Assembly: GCA_934168205.1 (NCBI GenBank)
Contig: CAKPMX010000001.1
Coordinates: forward strand, 62,001-126,000
Length of the DNA: 64,000 nucleotides
Origin: an uncultured Bacilli bacterium
GTDB lineage: Bacteria > Bacillota_I > Bacilli_A > RF39 > UBA660
Direction of reading: 5' to 3'
How positions within the stretch are numbered: position 1 is the first letter of the stretch; each line of letters starts with the position of its first letter. The position numbers were made by a program, and so were the translations under genes. Shown here piece by piece: positions 42,558 to 50,716 of the stretch. The notes below the pieces were generated by a model. It saw only the letters and a program-made list of their open reading frames with translations, was not told where the DNA came from and made no database searches.

Positions 42558-43690
42558 TTCTTTTCAATTAAATTATACCATTGCTCACTGACTACTTCAC
42601 TAGTATATTTTTTTATACTATTTCTACCAGCCATACCAACTCTTTTTCTTGTCTCTCTACTACCCATTAAATCTTCTATTTTTTTAATCATCGCAACATA
42701 ACTTCTATTTTTAATTAAGTAACCATTCATACCAGAATCAATTAAGTCTCTAGCACCTTCAGCAGAATCGAAAGCAATACAAGGTAATCCATGAGACATA
42801 GCTTCTAGTAAAACAATACCAAATGATTCAGTATAAGAAGTCATAACATAAATAGAAGATTTATGCATAACTTTATCTATATATTCTTTATTTTGAAAAC
42901 CATGTAAGGTAACTTTATCATTTAAATTATGATTATCAATAAATTTCTCTAAACGTTCTTTTTCAGATCCATCACCTATAATATCTAAAAACCAGTCAGG
43001 ATGTTTATTAGCTAAAACAGAATATATTTTAAGTAAATCCATGTATCCTTTTTCTGGAGAAAGTCTTCCAACTGAAATAAGTCTTTTTTCAGTAAGTTCA
43101 GAAGTAACTCTAGGAATTTTATCAATAATGTTTGGAATATAAACACATCTACAATTAGAATTAATTAAACGTCCAGCATAAAAATCTCGTAAGTTTTCAG
43201 AAACCAATACAAAATAATCTAAGTAATATGCTGATCTACTAACATTCCTTGCATATCGATAATCATCATGATAATGATTATGTTCCCAACCTATTTTTAA
43301 AGTCTTTTCCTTTGCATAATCTCCAAGCCAGAAATTAAATATATCTCTAGTAGAAATAATAATTGAAGCATTACTATTTTTGATATAATCAACCATTGTT
43401 TTTCTACGTAATTTTAATATCTTAATACTTTTAAGACCTTCTTTAAAAGCTGTAAAAAATCTATGTTTTTTTAATGCAGTTTTAAATTCTTTTCTATTTG
43501 GCTTTAGGTCTTTAATCAAATATTTAACTTTAACACGTTCATCTAAAGAAAATACAGGTTCATCATATAATTTATAACTACAAATAATTTCAACCTTATA
43601 TTTATCACATAATAAGTTAGCTAGTGCAGTTATAGATTTTTCAATACCACCATAACCAAGATGTAAAGCTAATATCGCAACTTTTTTCAT
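42554..43690 (-). CDS. Family 4 glycosyltransferase
   Basis: The 378-aa GT-B enzyme opens MKKVAILALHLGYGGIEKSI, has 'RLISVGRLSPEKGYMDLLKI' at the start of the nucleotide-sugar domain, then 'VTLHGFQNKEYIDKVMHKSS', and the family motif 'SYTESFGIVLLEAMSHGLP' with the E-x7-E catalytic pair. It transfers a sugar from an activated donor to a lipid-linked or surface glycan. ATG at 43690 was chosen because AGGTGG lies 7 bases upstream; a start 14 codons earlier has no RBS. It leads the GT4-Alg14-Alg13/GtrA-GT2 cluster. Confidence 0.88.
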   Translation of the reverse strand: MKKVAILALHLGYGGIEKSITALANLLCDKYKVEIICSYKLYDEPVFSLDERVKVKYLIKDLKPNRKEFKTALKKHRFFTAFKEGLKSIKILKLRRKTMVDYIKNSNASIIISTRDIFNFWLGDYAKEKTLKIGWEHNHYHDDYRYARNVSRSAYYLDYFVLVSENLRDFYAGRLINSNCRCVYIPNIIDKIPRVTSELTEKRLISVGRLSPEKGYMDLLKIYSVLANKHPDWFLDIIGDGSEKERLEKFIDNHNLNDKVTLHGFQNKEYIDKVMHKSSIYVMTSYTESFGIVLLEAMSHGLPCIAFDSAEGARDLIDSGMNGYLIKNRSYVAMIKKIEDLMGSRETRKRVGMAGRNSIKKYTSEVVSEQWYNLIEKK

Positions 43691-43742
43691 ACATAAACCA
43701 CCTAAAAACATTATAACATAAAGTTTTTTCAATAGGAAATAA

Positions 43743-43775
43743 AGTCAAAAAAAAACTATAATTTCTTATAGTTTT
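43743..43775 (-). terminator. Terminator of the Pro/Ala/Val-repeat gene
   Basis: AAAACTATAA (43752-43761) pairs with TTATAGTTTT (43766-43775), followed on the minus strand by a long T-run. Confidence 0.75.
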
Positions 43776-43783
43776 AAAAATCA

Positions 43784-44872
43784 TTATTGAATAACCTCAA
43801 CTGCAGGTACAGCTTCAACAACAGGAGCTTGAGGTACTGCTACAGGTTCCATTACAGGAGCTGCAGGAACTTCTGGTGCTGCTGGAGCAACAGGTGCAAC
43901 AGGTTCCATAACTGGAACAGCTGGCTCCATAACAGGAGTCTCAACTACTGGTGTTGCTGGTACAGGAGTTTCCATAATCGGAATTGATTGTGTATTTTCT
44001 AAAGGATTAGCTCCTCCATAAATTTGATGTGTTTGATTTTGTTGTAAATCTAAATTAGATACAACTGGACTAGCCCCTCCATAAATAACAGGAGCAGGTG
44101 CTACTGGAGTTGGAACTGGTGTTTCTTCTACTGCAGGTACTACTGCTGGTGCAACAGGCTCTACTACTGGCGCTGCCTCTACTACTGGCATAGCTGGCGC
44201 AACAGGCTCAACTACAGGTGCTGCTTCTACTACTGGCATAGCTGGTGCAACAGGTTCAACTACAGGTGCTGCTTCTACTACTGGCATAGCTGGTGCAACA
44301 GGCTCAACTACAGGTGCTGCTTCTACTACTGGCATAGCTGGCGCAACAGGTTCAACTACAGGTGCTGCTTCTACTACTGGCATAGCTGGTGCAACAGGCT
44401 CAACTACAGGTGTTGCCTCTACTACTGGAGTAGCTGGTGCAACAGGTTCAACTACAGGTGCTGCTTCTACTACTGGAGTAGCTGGCGCAACAGGTTCAAC
44501 TACCGCTGGTGTTTCTACTGCTTCTACTGCTGGTGCAGGAGTAACAACCTCAGGTTGAACAGGTGCAATACTAGGTGTCACAACCGGTGCTGGATTCTCA
44601 ACAACCGGTGCTGGACTTTCAACAGCAACAGGTGCAGCTTCTACTGTAGGTGTAGCTTGAGCTACCTCTGGAACTGCATTTGTAGGATTACTAGCCTCTG
44701 GAGTAGTACTAGGAGCTGCTGGAGCATTTTCCTGTAAAGGATTCTTCTCCTTTTTGCTCTTAACACTAGAAACTATCCATAAAATTAATCCCACTAATAA
44801 AATCAAAACTCCGCATGTCATTAACATGCCTGGAACTGAAACAAACCATTTTAAATCAAATAACATAAGCAT
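43784..44872 (-). CDS. Membrane-anchored Pro/Ala/Val-rich repeat protein
   Basis: The 362-aa product has an N-terminal membrane helix (about residues 14-36, 'GMLMTCGVLILLVGLILWIV'), a short basic stretch (KSKKEK) and then a long low-complexity region. Seven tandem copies of a 16-residue unit (VVEPVAPAMPVVEAAP with small variations) are encoded by a 48-bp DNA repeat. Nearer the C-terminus, two 'IYGGA[SN]P' peptides interrupt the Pro/Val repeats. The basic residues after the helix suggest that the repeat tail is cytoplasmic. Such tails usually act as flexible spacers or binding platforms. The specific role is unknown. GGGAG lies 10 bases before ATG. Confidence 0.75.
   Translation of the reverse strand: MLMLFDLKWFVSVPGMLMTCGVLILLVGLILWIVSSVKSKKEKNPLQENAPAAPSTTPEASNPTNAVPEVAQATPTVEAAPVAVESPAPVVENPAPVVTPSIAPVQPEVVTPAPAVEAVETPAVVEPVAPATPVVEAAPVVEPVAPATPVVEATPVVEPVAPAMPVVEAAPVVEPVAPAMPVVEAAPVVEPVAPAMPVVEAAPVVEPVAPAMPVVEAAPVVEPVAPAMPVVEAAPVVEPVAPAVVPAVEETPVPTPVAPAPVIYGGASPVVSNLDLQQNQTHQIYGGANPLENTQSIPIMETPVPATPVVETPVMEPAVPVMEPVAPVAPAAPEVPAAPVMEPVAVPQAPVVEAVPAVEVIQ
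44145..44510. repeat. 48-bp tandem repeat (minisatellite), seven full copies
   Basis: Units starting at 44145, 44193, 44241, 44289, 44337, 44385 and 44433 are nearly identical, and a partial unit begins at 44481. Differences are mainly single bases (GGCTCA/GGTTCA, GGTGCA/GGCGCA). The unit is in frame (16 codons), so copy-number changes would lengthen or shorten the protein without a frameshift. Confidence 0.92.
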
Positions 44873-44915
44873 AAGTATCTAACTCCCTTTATTCTAATCT
44901 ATAAATATGATAACA

Positions 44916-44944
44916 AAAAAAGTTTACAAATGCAAACTTTTTAT
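44916..44944 (-). terminator. Terminator of the RluA-methyltransferase operon
   Basis: AAAAAGTTT (44919-44927) pairs with AAACTTTTT (44935-44943), and the minus strand continues with T residues. Confidence 0.7.
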
Positions 44945-44959
44945 TTTATATACACTTTT

Positions 44960-45619
44960 TTACAATGTAAATTCTGTCCAGTATGAATAGTTCGGTTTTT
45001 CTAACTTAAACTTCATTCTTTCTTTAGACACTGGATGTGTAAACTCAAGCTCATTAGCAAACAAAGCTAATTGCTTGTTATTTAAAGGTCCATAACGTTG
45101 ATCGCCACATAAATGATGACCTCTACTAGCAAATTGAACTCGTATTTGATGGTGTCTACCAGTTAACAGTCTAATTGACACTAAACTATGATTTGTCTCA
45201 TGATTTTCACTTAAAACTTCATAATCTAAAATAGCTTCTTTACCATCATTTGACACTATCGTATTACCATTATCTAACTTCTTCAATTTATCAACAAGTC
45301 TACCCTTTTTCTCATCCATAAAACCATCAATTACAGCTAAATAATTTTTCTTAAAACCATGTTCCAATTGTTCCTTATTAAGTCTGGCAGCCGCTTTAGA
45401 ACTTCTAGCAAAAACCATAATTCCACCAACCGGTCTATCTAATCTATGAACTAAACCAATATAAACATTCCCAGGTTTATTATATTTTACTTTTACATAT
45501 TGTTTTACCATAGTAAGTAAATCCAAATCTCCCGTTGCATCTCCTTGACTCAATACATTAGCTGGCTTTTCAACAACAATTATATGATTATCTTCATACA
45601 AAACATTAAGTTTACTCAT
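44960..45619 (-). CDS. RluA-family pseudouridine synthase
   Basis: The 219-aa protein has the RluA core: 'VLYEDNHIIVVEKPANVLSQ', the catalytic-Asp motif 'GLVHRLDRPVGGIMVFAR', 'LLTGRHHQIRVQFASRGHHL' and 'GDQRYGP'. It converts uridine to pseudouridine in rRNA or tRNA; the exact target cannot be told. It lacks the N-terminal S4 domain of RluC/RluD and is of the short type. ATG at 45619 overlaps the end of the upstream methyltransferase gene by 8 bases, so the two RNA-modification genes are probably coupled. Confidence 0.9.
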   Translation of the reverse strand: MSKLNVLYEDNHIIVVEKPANVLSQGDATGDLDLLTMVKQYVKVKYNKPGNVYIGLVHRLDRPVGGIMVFARSSKAAARLNKEQLEHGFKKNYLAVIDGFMDEKKGRLVDKLKKLDNGNTIVSNDGKEAILDYEVLSENHETNHSLVSIRLLTGRHHQIRVQFASRGHHLCGDQRYGPLNNKQLALFANELEFTHPVSKERMKFKLEKPNYSYWTEFTL

Positions 45620-46484
45620 TACTTTCCCATCTTCCATAAATACCACAAGGTAATACTAAATCACTATTCTTAACAGGTATACCAACTTCACCCGATGTTA
45701 TCTTACCCTTAAACTTCTGATTAACAGTTAAACTTAAAATATTAGAAAGTACAGTAGAAGATAATCCTGTTGTATAAGAGTTAATTAAGAAGAACAAAGG
45801 ATCATCAGAAAGAACTTCACAACATAATTTAACCAAGTAATTTAAATTCTTTTCAATATCCCAGACTTCTCCATTTGTACCTCTACCATAACTAGGAGGA
45901 TCCATAACAATAGCGTCATAATGATTACCTCTTCTAATCTCTCTTTGTACAAATTTAACAACATCATCAACTATATATCTAATTTCAGTACTTGGTAAAT
46001 TAGAAGAACTGATATTTTCCTTACACCAATCAACCATACCACGTGAAGAATCAACATGTGTAACATGAGCACCTGCCGCTACACAGCTAACACTAGCGCC
46101 ACCTGTATAAGCAAATAAATTAAGAACTCTTATCTTACGATTAGACTTATTAATCTTATCCATCATAAATTCCCAGTTCACAGCCTGTTCAGGAAATAAA
46201 CCAGTATGTTTAAAGCCCATTTGTTTTATATTAAAAGTTAAATTCTTATAATTTATCTTCCAACTACCAGGTACATTACGAAGATTATCCCAATGACCTC
46301 CACCTTTATTATTTCTATAATATACAGCGTCTATTTTCCCATGATACTTTTCTAATAAATCACCATTATCCCAAACAGCCATTGGATCAGGTCTAAGTAA
46401 ATAAACTTTTCCCCAACGTTCAAACTTTTGTCCAGAAGAAGCATCTATAAGTTCATAATCTTTCCATTCATCTGCAAGTAACAT
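45612..46484 (-). CDS. Class I SAM-dependent methyltransferase, RlmI/RlmK-like
   Basis: The 290-aa product has the SAM-binding core 'VLNLFAYTGGASVSCVAAGA' and 'VTHVDSSRGMVDWCKENI', with the motif IV 'DAIVMDPPSYGRG' of nucleic-acid methyltransferases. A substrate-binding N-terminal part ('RWGKVYLLRPDPMAVWDNGD') comes first. Family members methylate bases of 23S rRNA (RlmI, RlmK). No PUA domain is evident, so the target is uncertain. Coupling to the RluA gene supports an rRNA-modification role. ATG at 46484 follows GAGGTGA; the TTG one codon earlier is less likely. Confidence 0.83.
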   Translation of the reverse strand: MLLADEWKDYELIDASSGQKFERWGKVYLLRPDPMAVWDNGDLLEKYHGKIDAVYYRNNKGGGHWDNLRNVPGSWKINYKNLTFNIKQMGFKHTGLFPEQAVNWEFMMDKINKSNRKIRVLNLFAYTGGASVSCVAAGAHVTHVDSSRGMVDWCKENISSSNLPSTEIRYIVDDVVKFVQREIRRGNHYDAIVMDPPSYGRGTNGEVWDIEKNLNYLVKLCCEVLSDDPLFFLINSYTTGLSSTVLSNILSLTVNQKFKGKITSGEVGIPVKNSDLVLPCGIYGRWESNE

Positions 46485-46498
46485 CAAATCACCTCTAT

Positions 46499-47335
46499 CT
46501 AACTAACATTAAATACCTTACCATATGAAGTAATTAATGTTTTTCCATTATATCCTAAAATATAATTTTCATATTTCATCAAATCTGTATCTTCTTTTAA
46601 TTCAAAATGACACTCAATATCTGCATACTTATTACATTCATCTTTATTTGTTTTAAGCATTCTATAAATATTGTCTGTTGTAAAAATATAAGTCGATATA
46701 TTTTCTGAATCAATATTAAAATCTAATATTTCTCCATAACGACCCTTACTATATACAATTTCACTACTAGATAATGTATAAGGAGATCTAGAATCACTTC
46801 TAGTAATAATTAATTTATATACATTACCATCACTTTTCAAAGCATAATAAATTCCAGCATTACTATCTGCTGTTATCACTTTTTTAATAGCCGAATCTGA
46901 AAACAAAATGCTATAAATGCTATACGCTTGATCGTTTTCTGTAACCTCTGGATATTTATTTTTATTAGAAGCATCATTAGAGCTTAGATAATAATACTTA
47001 TCATCAGCAGCCTTCACAACATTATCATCGATTATCGCAACAACTTTCTTAGTAAAGTCAGATACTTTACAATTCTGCTCATTAGAAAAATGTTGTCCTA
47101 AAGATAAATCATAAACTTTACCGGACTCCGTAATTGCCTTATTAGTAGTTGTAATATATCTTATCTTTTCATAATCAAGATTATCCTTACCAGGAACTAA
47201 TAAACTACATACAAATTCTGCATCAGATAATGTAAAACCAGCATGTCTAATACCTCTTGTTACATTACCAACACAACCAGTACATAAAAAACAAAAACCA
47301 GCAATTAATAACAGTAGTAAAACTTTCTTTTTCAT
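46499..47335 (-). CDS. Lipoprotein of unknown function
   Basis: The 278-aa product starts MKKKVLLLLLIAGFCFLCTGC with a lipobox (L-C-T-G-C), so it is probably lipid-anchored outside the membrane. The rest is beta-rich with internally similar stretches ('TTNKAITESGKVYDLSLGQ', 'IIDDNVVKAADDKYYYLSS', 'KKVITADSNAGIYYALKSDG', 'YILGYNGKTLITSYGKVFNV'). These suggest a beta-propeller-like (RCC1-style) fold. No catalytic motif was seen. ATG at 47335 follows AAGGTAGG; a GTG one codon earlier is an alternative. It may be transcribed with the methyltransferase gene, 14 bases downstream. Confidence 0.7.
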   Translation of the reverse strand: MKKKVLLLLLIAGFCFLCTGCVGNVTRGIRHAGFTLSDAEFVCSLLVPGKDNLDYEKIRYITTTNKAITESGKVYDLSLGQHFSNEQNCKVSDFTKKVVAIIDDNVVKAADDKYYYLSSNDASNKNKYPEVTENDQAYSIYSILFSDSAIKKVITADSNAGIYYALKSDGNVYKLIITRSDSRSPYTLSSSEIVYSKGRYGEILDFNIDSENISTYIFTTDNIYRMLKTNKDECNKYADIECHFELKEDTDLMKYENYILGYNGKTLITSYGKVFNVS

Positions 47336-47397
47336 CACACATAACCTACCTTACAGTAAAAATATACCATAATTTATACGTTTTGAAAAGAAACTAA

Positions 47398-48246
47398 TTA
47401 TAAATTACAAAACTTATTTAACTCTTCATATATATAATTCAAAGTATCACAATTTTCCTTATCATAAGACTTAAATATTTCTTTATAAGAATTCTTACCA
47501 GTTTTACACTTCTCAGAAATCTTACCAATTTTCTTACATACTAATTCAATTCCATCATAATCAGTAATAAACTTCTTAGAGTTAATCTGCATAATACTTA
47601 ATTTTCTAGGCTTTAAACTTAACTTAAAAATTAAGTTATCTATTTTACGTAAAAATTCTCCTCTACGATAATCACCAAGTATCATAATACTATAAACTAT
47701 AAGTTTTAGATTAGCCTCTTTTAAAGTGATTTCTTCACCAAATCTAATTTTAAATTTAGCGTAATTAATTACAATCTTTTCTTTTGATATAACTCTTTCA
47801 TCTACATCAGTAACATTTTTAACATCAGTATTTTTAAAGAACTTATAAAGATATAAAATTATAAGAACCCAGATAATTAATTTTAAATCATTACCTGATA
47901 AAAACACATCATTAACTTTATTAATAAGTTCTTGATTAATTATAAAACCCAAAATAACTTCACCAAGTAAATATAAATTTGCTTTACTTTTAAAAACATC
48001 CTCTTCTAAATAATATCCAGAATATACTAATTCACATAAAAACTTAAAAACTAAAACAACAAAAATATTATCAGTAAACTTTGTCCAACCTAGTCTTAAA
48101 GTAATACCTGAAACCACAAGAATTATAAGTATTGAAAAAATTATACTTTGTATTCGACTTAAAGAATACTTTCTTCTACAATAATTAACACCATAAAACA
48201 TTAATAATCCAAGTATAAAATAAATAATCCAAATCAAAATATTCAC
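47398..48246 (-). CDS. Multi-pass membrane protein of unknown function
   Basis: The 282-aa product has about five N-terminal membrane helices ('NILIWIIYFILGLLMFYGVN', 'IIFSILIILVVSGITLRLGW', 'LYLLGEVILGFIINQELI', 'LKLIIWVLIILYLYKFF') and a charged cytosolic C-terminal half ending 'YIYEELNKFCNL'. No family was recognised. It starts with GTG after GAGGTGG. The neighbouring 105-aa gene is separated by a terminator-like hairpin. Confidence 0.6.
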   Translation of the reverse strand: MNILIWIIYFILGLLMFYGVNYCRRKYSLSRIQSIIFSILIILVVSGITLRLGWTKFTDNIFVVLVFKFLCELVYSGYYLEEDVFKSKANLYLLGEVILGFIINQELINKVNDVFLSGNDLKLIIWVLIILYLYKFFKNTDVKNVTDVDERVISKEKIVINYAKFKIRFGEEITLKEANLKLIVYSIMILGDYRRGEFLRKIDNLIFKLSLKPRKLSIMQINSKKFITDYDGIELVCKKIGKISEKCKTGKNSYKEIFKSYDKENCDTLNYIYEELNKFCNL

Positions 48247-48285
48247 CTAAACCACCTCTAAATACCATTTATTATAGTATAAACA

Positions 48286-48323
48286 AAGAGATTTGTAAAA
48301 ACAAATTTCACAAATCTCTCTTT
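48286..48323 (-). terminator. Terminator of the 105-aa gene
   Basis: AGAGATTTGT (48289-48298) pairs with ACAAATCTCT (48310-48319) and is followed on the minus strand by TTGTTTAT. The stem overlaps the stop codon of the 105-aa gene. Confidence 0.55.
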
Positions 48324-48625
48324 CTCTTTTCTTTTTCTTCTTCCTCTTTTAAATGTTTCTTTACAAGTAAAATAACTTCCATAGGAGCTTTAATCTTATG
48401 TAAAACAATTAATGTATCTTGTAACTTAGTCTTTTTACTACTCTCACTCTCATATTTTAAAGCCATTTCTTTATAATCAAAATCTTTAATTGGATTATTT
48501 TTTATAAATGCTTTAATATATTCTTCTATATCCTTTAATATATAGACTTTTAAATCGTAATCATCTAAATACATCATACCATAGTAACCTAATACTAATA
48601 ATTTATATTGATTTTCTAATTCCAT
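48308..48625 (-). CDS. 105-aa hypothetical helical protein
   Basis: The short product 'MELENQYKLLVLGYYGMMYL' continues as predicted helices without a signal peptide and ends in a very charged stretch (KKHLKEEEEKEKRKRDL). Codon use and base composition match the neighbours, and it has its own terminator. It is read divergently from the camelysin-like gene to the right, so the two may share a promoter region at 48626-48705. Function unknown. Confidence 0.5.
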   Translation of the reverse strand: MELENQYKLLVLGYYGMMYLDDYDLKVYILKDIEEYIKAFIKNNPIKDFDYKEMALKYESESSKKTKLQDTLIVLHKIKAPMEVILLVKKHLKEEEEKEKRKRDL

Positions 48626-48662
48626 AAAATCACCTAATAATATAATATCACATTTTCTTTAT

Positions 48663-48690
48663 TTGACAATTAGCTTGTTTATGATAAAAT
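48663..48690 (+). promoter_or_regulatory. Promoter of the solitary camelysin-like gene
   Basis: TTGACA (48663-48668), 16 bases and TAAAAT (48685-48690) lie 16 bases before the plus-strand ATG. Confidence 0.65.
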
Positions 48691-48705
48691 TAAAATGGTG
48701 ATAGT

Positions 48706-49314
48706 ATGAAAAACATAAATAAAGATATTCGCTTTATTTTAATATTTATCTTTATTGTATCTTTCTCATTTATATATCTATTTCAAGCATCTTTAGCCAA
48801 GTATCGTAAACAAATAACTGGTAATGTTGATTTACAAATTGCTAAATGGAATATTAAAATAAATGATGAAGATGTCGAAAACAAAAGTGTTTTAACTAAT
48901 AACATTATCCCAGTATTTGAAGGAAATGAATATACAAAAGATTCTGTAATTGCTCCTGGATCTAAAGGTTATTGTGATATTATTATTGATGCTACTAATG
49001 TTGATGTAGATTTCACCTACGAACTTGGTATATCTATAGGTGAAGAAAATCAAATATCAGACTTAAGGACTTCAGGATATATAATAAATCCAACGGATAC
49101 TACTGAAGATGTTGTTATAGAACTATCAGGTGAAGCAATAAAGGGTGAAATTGCTCATAATACCAAGCAAACCAAAATAAGACTTTACTTCGAATGGTAT
49201 GATAAAGCTGACAATAACATGGATAATAAAACTGATACTGATGTTGCTATAGATGAAAATTCAAAAGCGGTTATCGCTGCCAGTATAAGATTCTCACAAA
49301 AGAAAAGTGCTTAA
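48706..49314 (+). CDS. TasA/camelysin-like SipW-dependent surface protein
   Basis: The 202-aa product has an N-terminal membrane segment ending in 'FQASLAKYRKQ', the kind of site that SipW-type signal peptidases recognise. A beta-sandwich follows with 'DLQIAKWNIKINDEDVE', 'APGSKGYCDIIIDATNVDVD' and 'IRLYFEWYDK'. 'AKWNIKI' is shared with the 203-aa gene at 56 kb ('PKIAKWNIKV'), showing paralogy. TasA-like proteins form amyloid-like or pilus-like fibres. Unlike the other members here it lies on the plus strand with its own promoter, convergent with the main operon. Confidence 0.75.
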   Translation: MKNINKDIRFILIFIFIVSFSFIYLFQASLAKYRKQITGNVDLQIAKWNIKINDEDVENKSVLTNNIIPVFEGNEYTKDSVIAPGSKGYCDIIIDATNVDVDFTYELGISIGEENQISDLRTSGYIINPTDTTEDVVIELSGEAIKGEIAHNTKQTKIRLYFEWYDKADNNMDNKTDTDVAIDENSKAVIAASIRFSQKKSA

Positions 49315-49333
49315 CAAAGCACTTTTCTTTACT
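49299..49333. terminator. Bidirectional terminator between convergent surface-protein genes
   Basis: AAAGAAAAGTGCTT pairs with AAGCACTTTTCTTT across 49300-49331, with A/T-rich flanks. It serves the plus-strand camelysin gene and the end of the long minus-strand operon. Confidence 0.85.
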
Positions 49334-50102
49334 CATTAATTTGTGTAACAGTTAATACTAAATGAAATTTAAAACAACTTTGTGCAGTATTCTCTTTATA
49401 AGTCTTACAACTATATCCCAAATAACTATCAGCATCATCTTTCTCTAAATAAAGATTCAACTTATTAGAATCAAAATTTGCAGAAGTAATACCAGCATCA
49501 ACATAACTATTATTAACAAGTTTATAATAAATAACTGAATCATCATATTTATACTGATTAGTCAACTTATAATACTCTCTAGCTAAAGCATCAGTCTTTT
49601 CATAGGGCCAATCAATAGTAATAACTAAATCCATTGAATCATTTTTATCTAAAATATCTTTAGGATAAGTAATATTAACAATAAATGGATAAGTATTTTT
49701 TAAATAATCAACCTTCTCTTCATAAGTGTTACTAAAATTAGAAACCTCTTCGCCTAAAACACTAATACTATCAATATTAGCTTCAAACTTAGCTCTTAAG
49801 TCACTGTTATTTTTAATCTTAATAGTCTTAGTATAAGTATCCATACCAGGATATAAATCAGAAGTAAGTATTTGTAAATCTTTAACTTCAGAATTCTCAT
49901 CTAAGAAATTAACATCCCAAGAAATAACATTAGATCTAACATTAACACTTGCACTAGATATAAATACAAACCAAGCATATGCATTAACACCCAAAACAAA
50001 CAAAGCTAAAAAGATACTTCGCCTCTTTAATCTTTTTCTTTGTTTCTGCAAAGCATTATAAACTTTAGTAACATCTTTTTTATATAATGTCTTCTTCTTC
50101 AC
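49329..50102 (-). CDS. Membrane-anchored SipW-operon surface protein
   Basis: The 257-aa product has a basic N-terminus, a membrane segment ('SIFLALFVLGVNAYAWFVFI') and an extracellular beta-rich domain. The domain has 'NVISWDVNFLDENSEVKDL', 'LYPGMDTYTKTIKIKNNSDL' and 'AKFEANIDSISVLGEE', the pattern of TasA/camelysin-type domains ('W.v......v.P........i.N.g....'). Two late cysteines (CKTY..., SCFKF) may form a disulfide. It begins with GTG after GAGGAG inside the end of the SipW gene (23-base overlap), which makes it a likely SipW substrate or fibre subunit. Confidence 0.65.
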   Translation of the reverse strand: MKKKTLYKKDVTKVYNALQKQRKRLKRRSIFLALFVLGVNAYAWFVFISSASVNVRSNVISWDVNFLDENSEVKDLQILTSDLYPGMDTYTKTIKIKNNSDLRAKFEANIDSISVLGEEVSNFSNTYEEKVDYLKNTYPFIVNITYPKDILDKNDSMDLVITIDWPYEKTDALAREYYKLTNQYKYDDSVIYYKLVNNSYVDAGITSANFDSNKLNLYLEKDDADSYLGYSCKTYKENTAQSCFKFHLVLTVTQINE

Positions 50103-50715
50103 TTATCTCCTCAACACCTTTAGTCTTTTTCTTCTTATCTTCTTTTTCAATTAAACGCAATTCGTTTTTCTCAACCTTAGCTTCTATTATAGTATCAGCT
50201 ATTTCTAAAAATATAACTAAAACTAAAGGACAGAATACTAAGAAGAAAAATCCATATATATTTTTAACTACATGATTAATAAAATTAACTACATAAACTT
50301 TACCAAGTACTTTTCCTAATATTTGATCCTCAGTAATACTAGGATCTTCATACTTATTATTAACACCTTTTAAAGTATAATGAACTTTATTATCATCTAA
50401 AGTCTCTATTCTAATAATTCTATGGGTAACAACTAATCCTTTAACCGCATCTCTATTACCTAAGTAAGCAATATCATCCCCTACTTTTAAAGTACTAGGA
50501 TCTGTATCCTTAACCAAAATAACATCATTAACATTATATACAGGTTCCATTGATCCAGTCGCAACAGTAAACATTCTATAACCAAAAATACTAGAATTAT
50601 TAGTAACACGTTGAATTATTACAAATAACAAATATATTACTAAAAAAGAAACTATAAAAGTCTTAATAATACCATATATAATTTTAAAAGCTTTATTTTC
50701 AAGTAGTTTCTGCAT
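50080..50715 (-). CDS. sipW: Signal peptidase I of the SipW (ER) type
   Basis: The 211-aa protein has an N-terminal membrane helix, the catalytic Ser motif 'VATGSMEPVYNVNDVILV' (Ser55) and 'VVTHRIIRIE' (His98). His in place of Lys as general base defines the ER/SipW type. It ends with a second membrane helix and a Lys/Glu-rich cytosolic tail. SipW enzymes cleave the signal peptides of TasA/TapA-like fibre proteins, and several such proteins are encoded in this operon. It lies one base downstream of the DUF2357 gene. Confidence 0.88.
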   Translation of the reverse strand: MQKLLENKAFKIIYGIIKTFIVSFLVIYLLFVIIQRVTNNSSIFGYRMFTVATGSMEPVYNVNDVILVKDTDPSTLKVGDDIAYLGNRDAVKGLVVTHRIIRIETLDDNKVHYTLKGVNNKYEDPSITEDQILGKVLGKVYVVNFINHVVKNIYGFFFLVFCPLVLVIFLEIADTIIEAKVEKNELRLIEKEDKKKKTKGVEEISEEEDII

Positions 50716-50716
50716 A

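Noticed and set aside
43787..44737. Plus-strand frames rich in Asn, Arg, Cys and Trp opposite the Pro/Ala/Val repeat gene
   Set aside because: Reverse complement of the 48-bp coding repeat gives odd proteins without RBS or family. The minus-strand frame has an anchor helix and an RBS.
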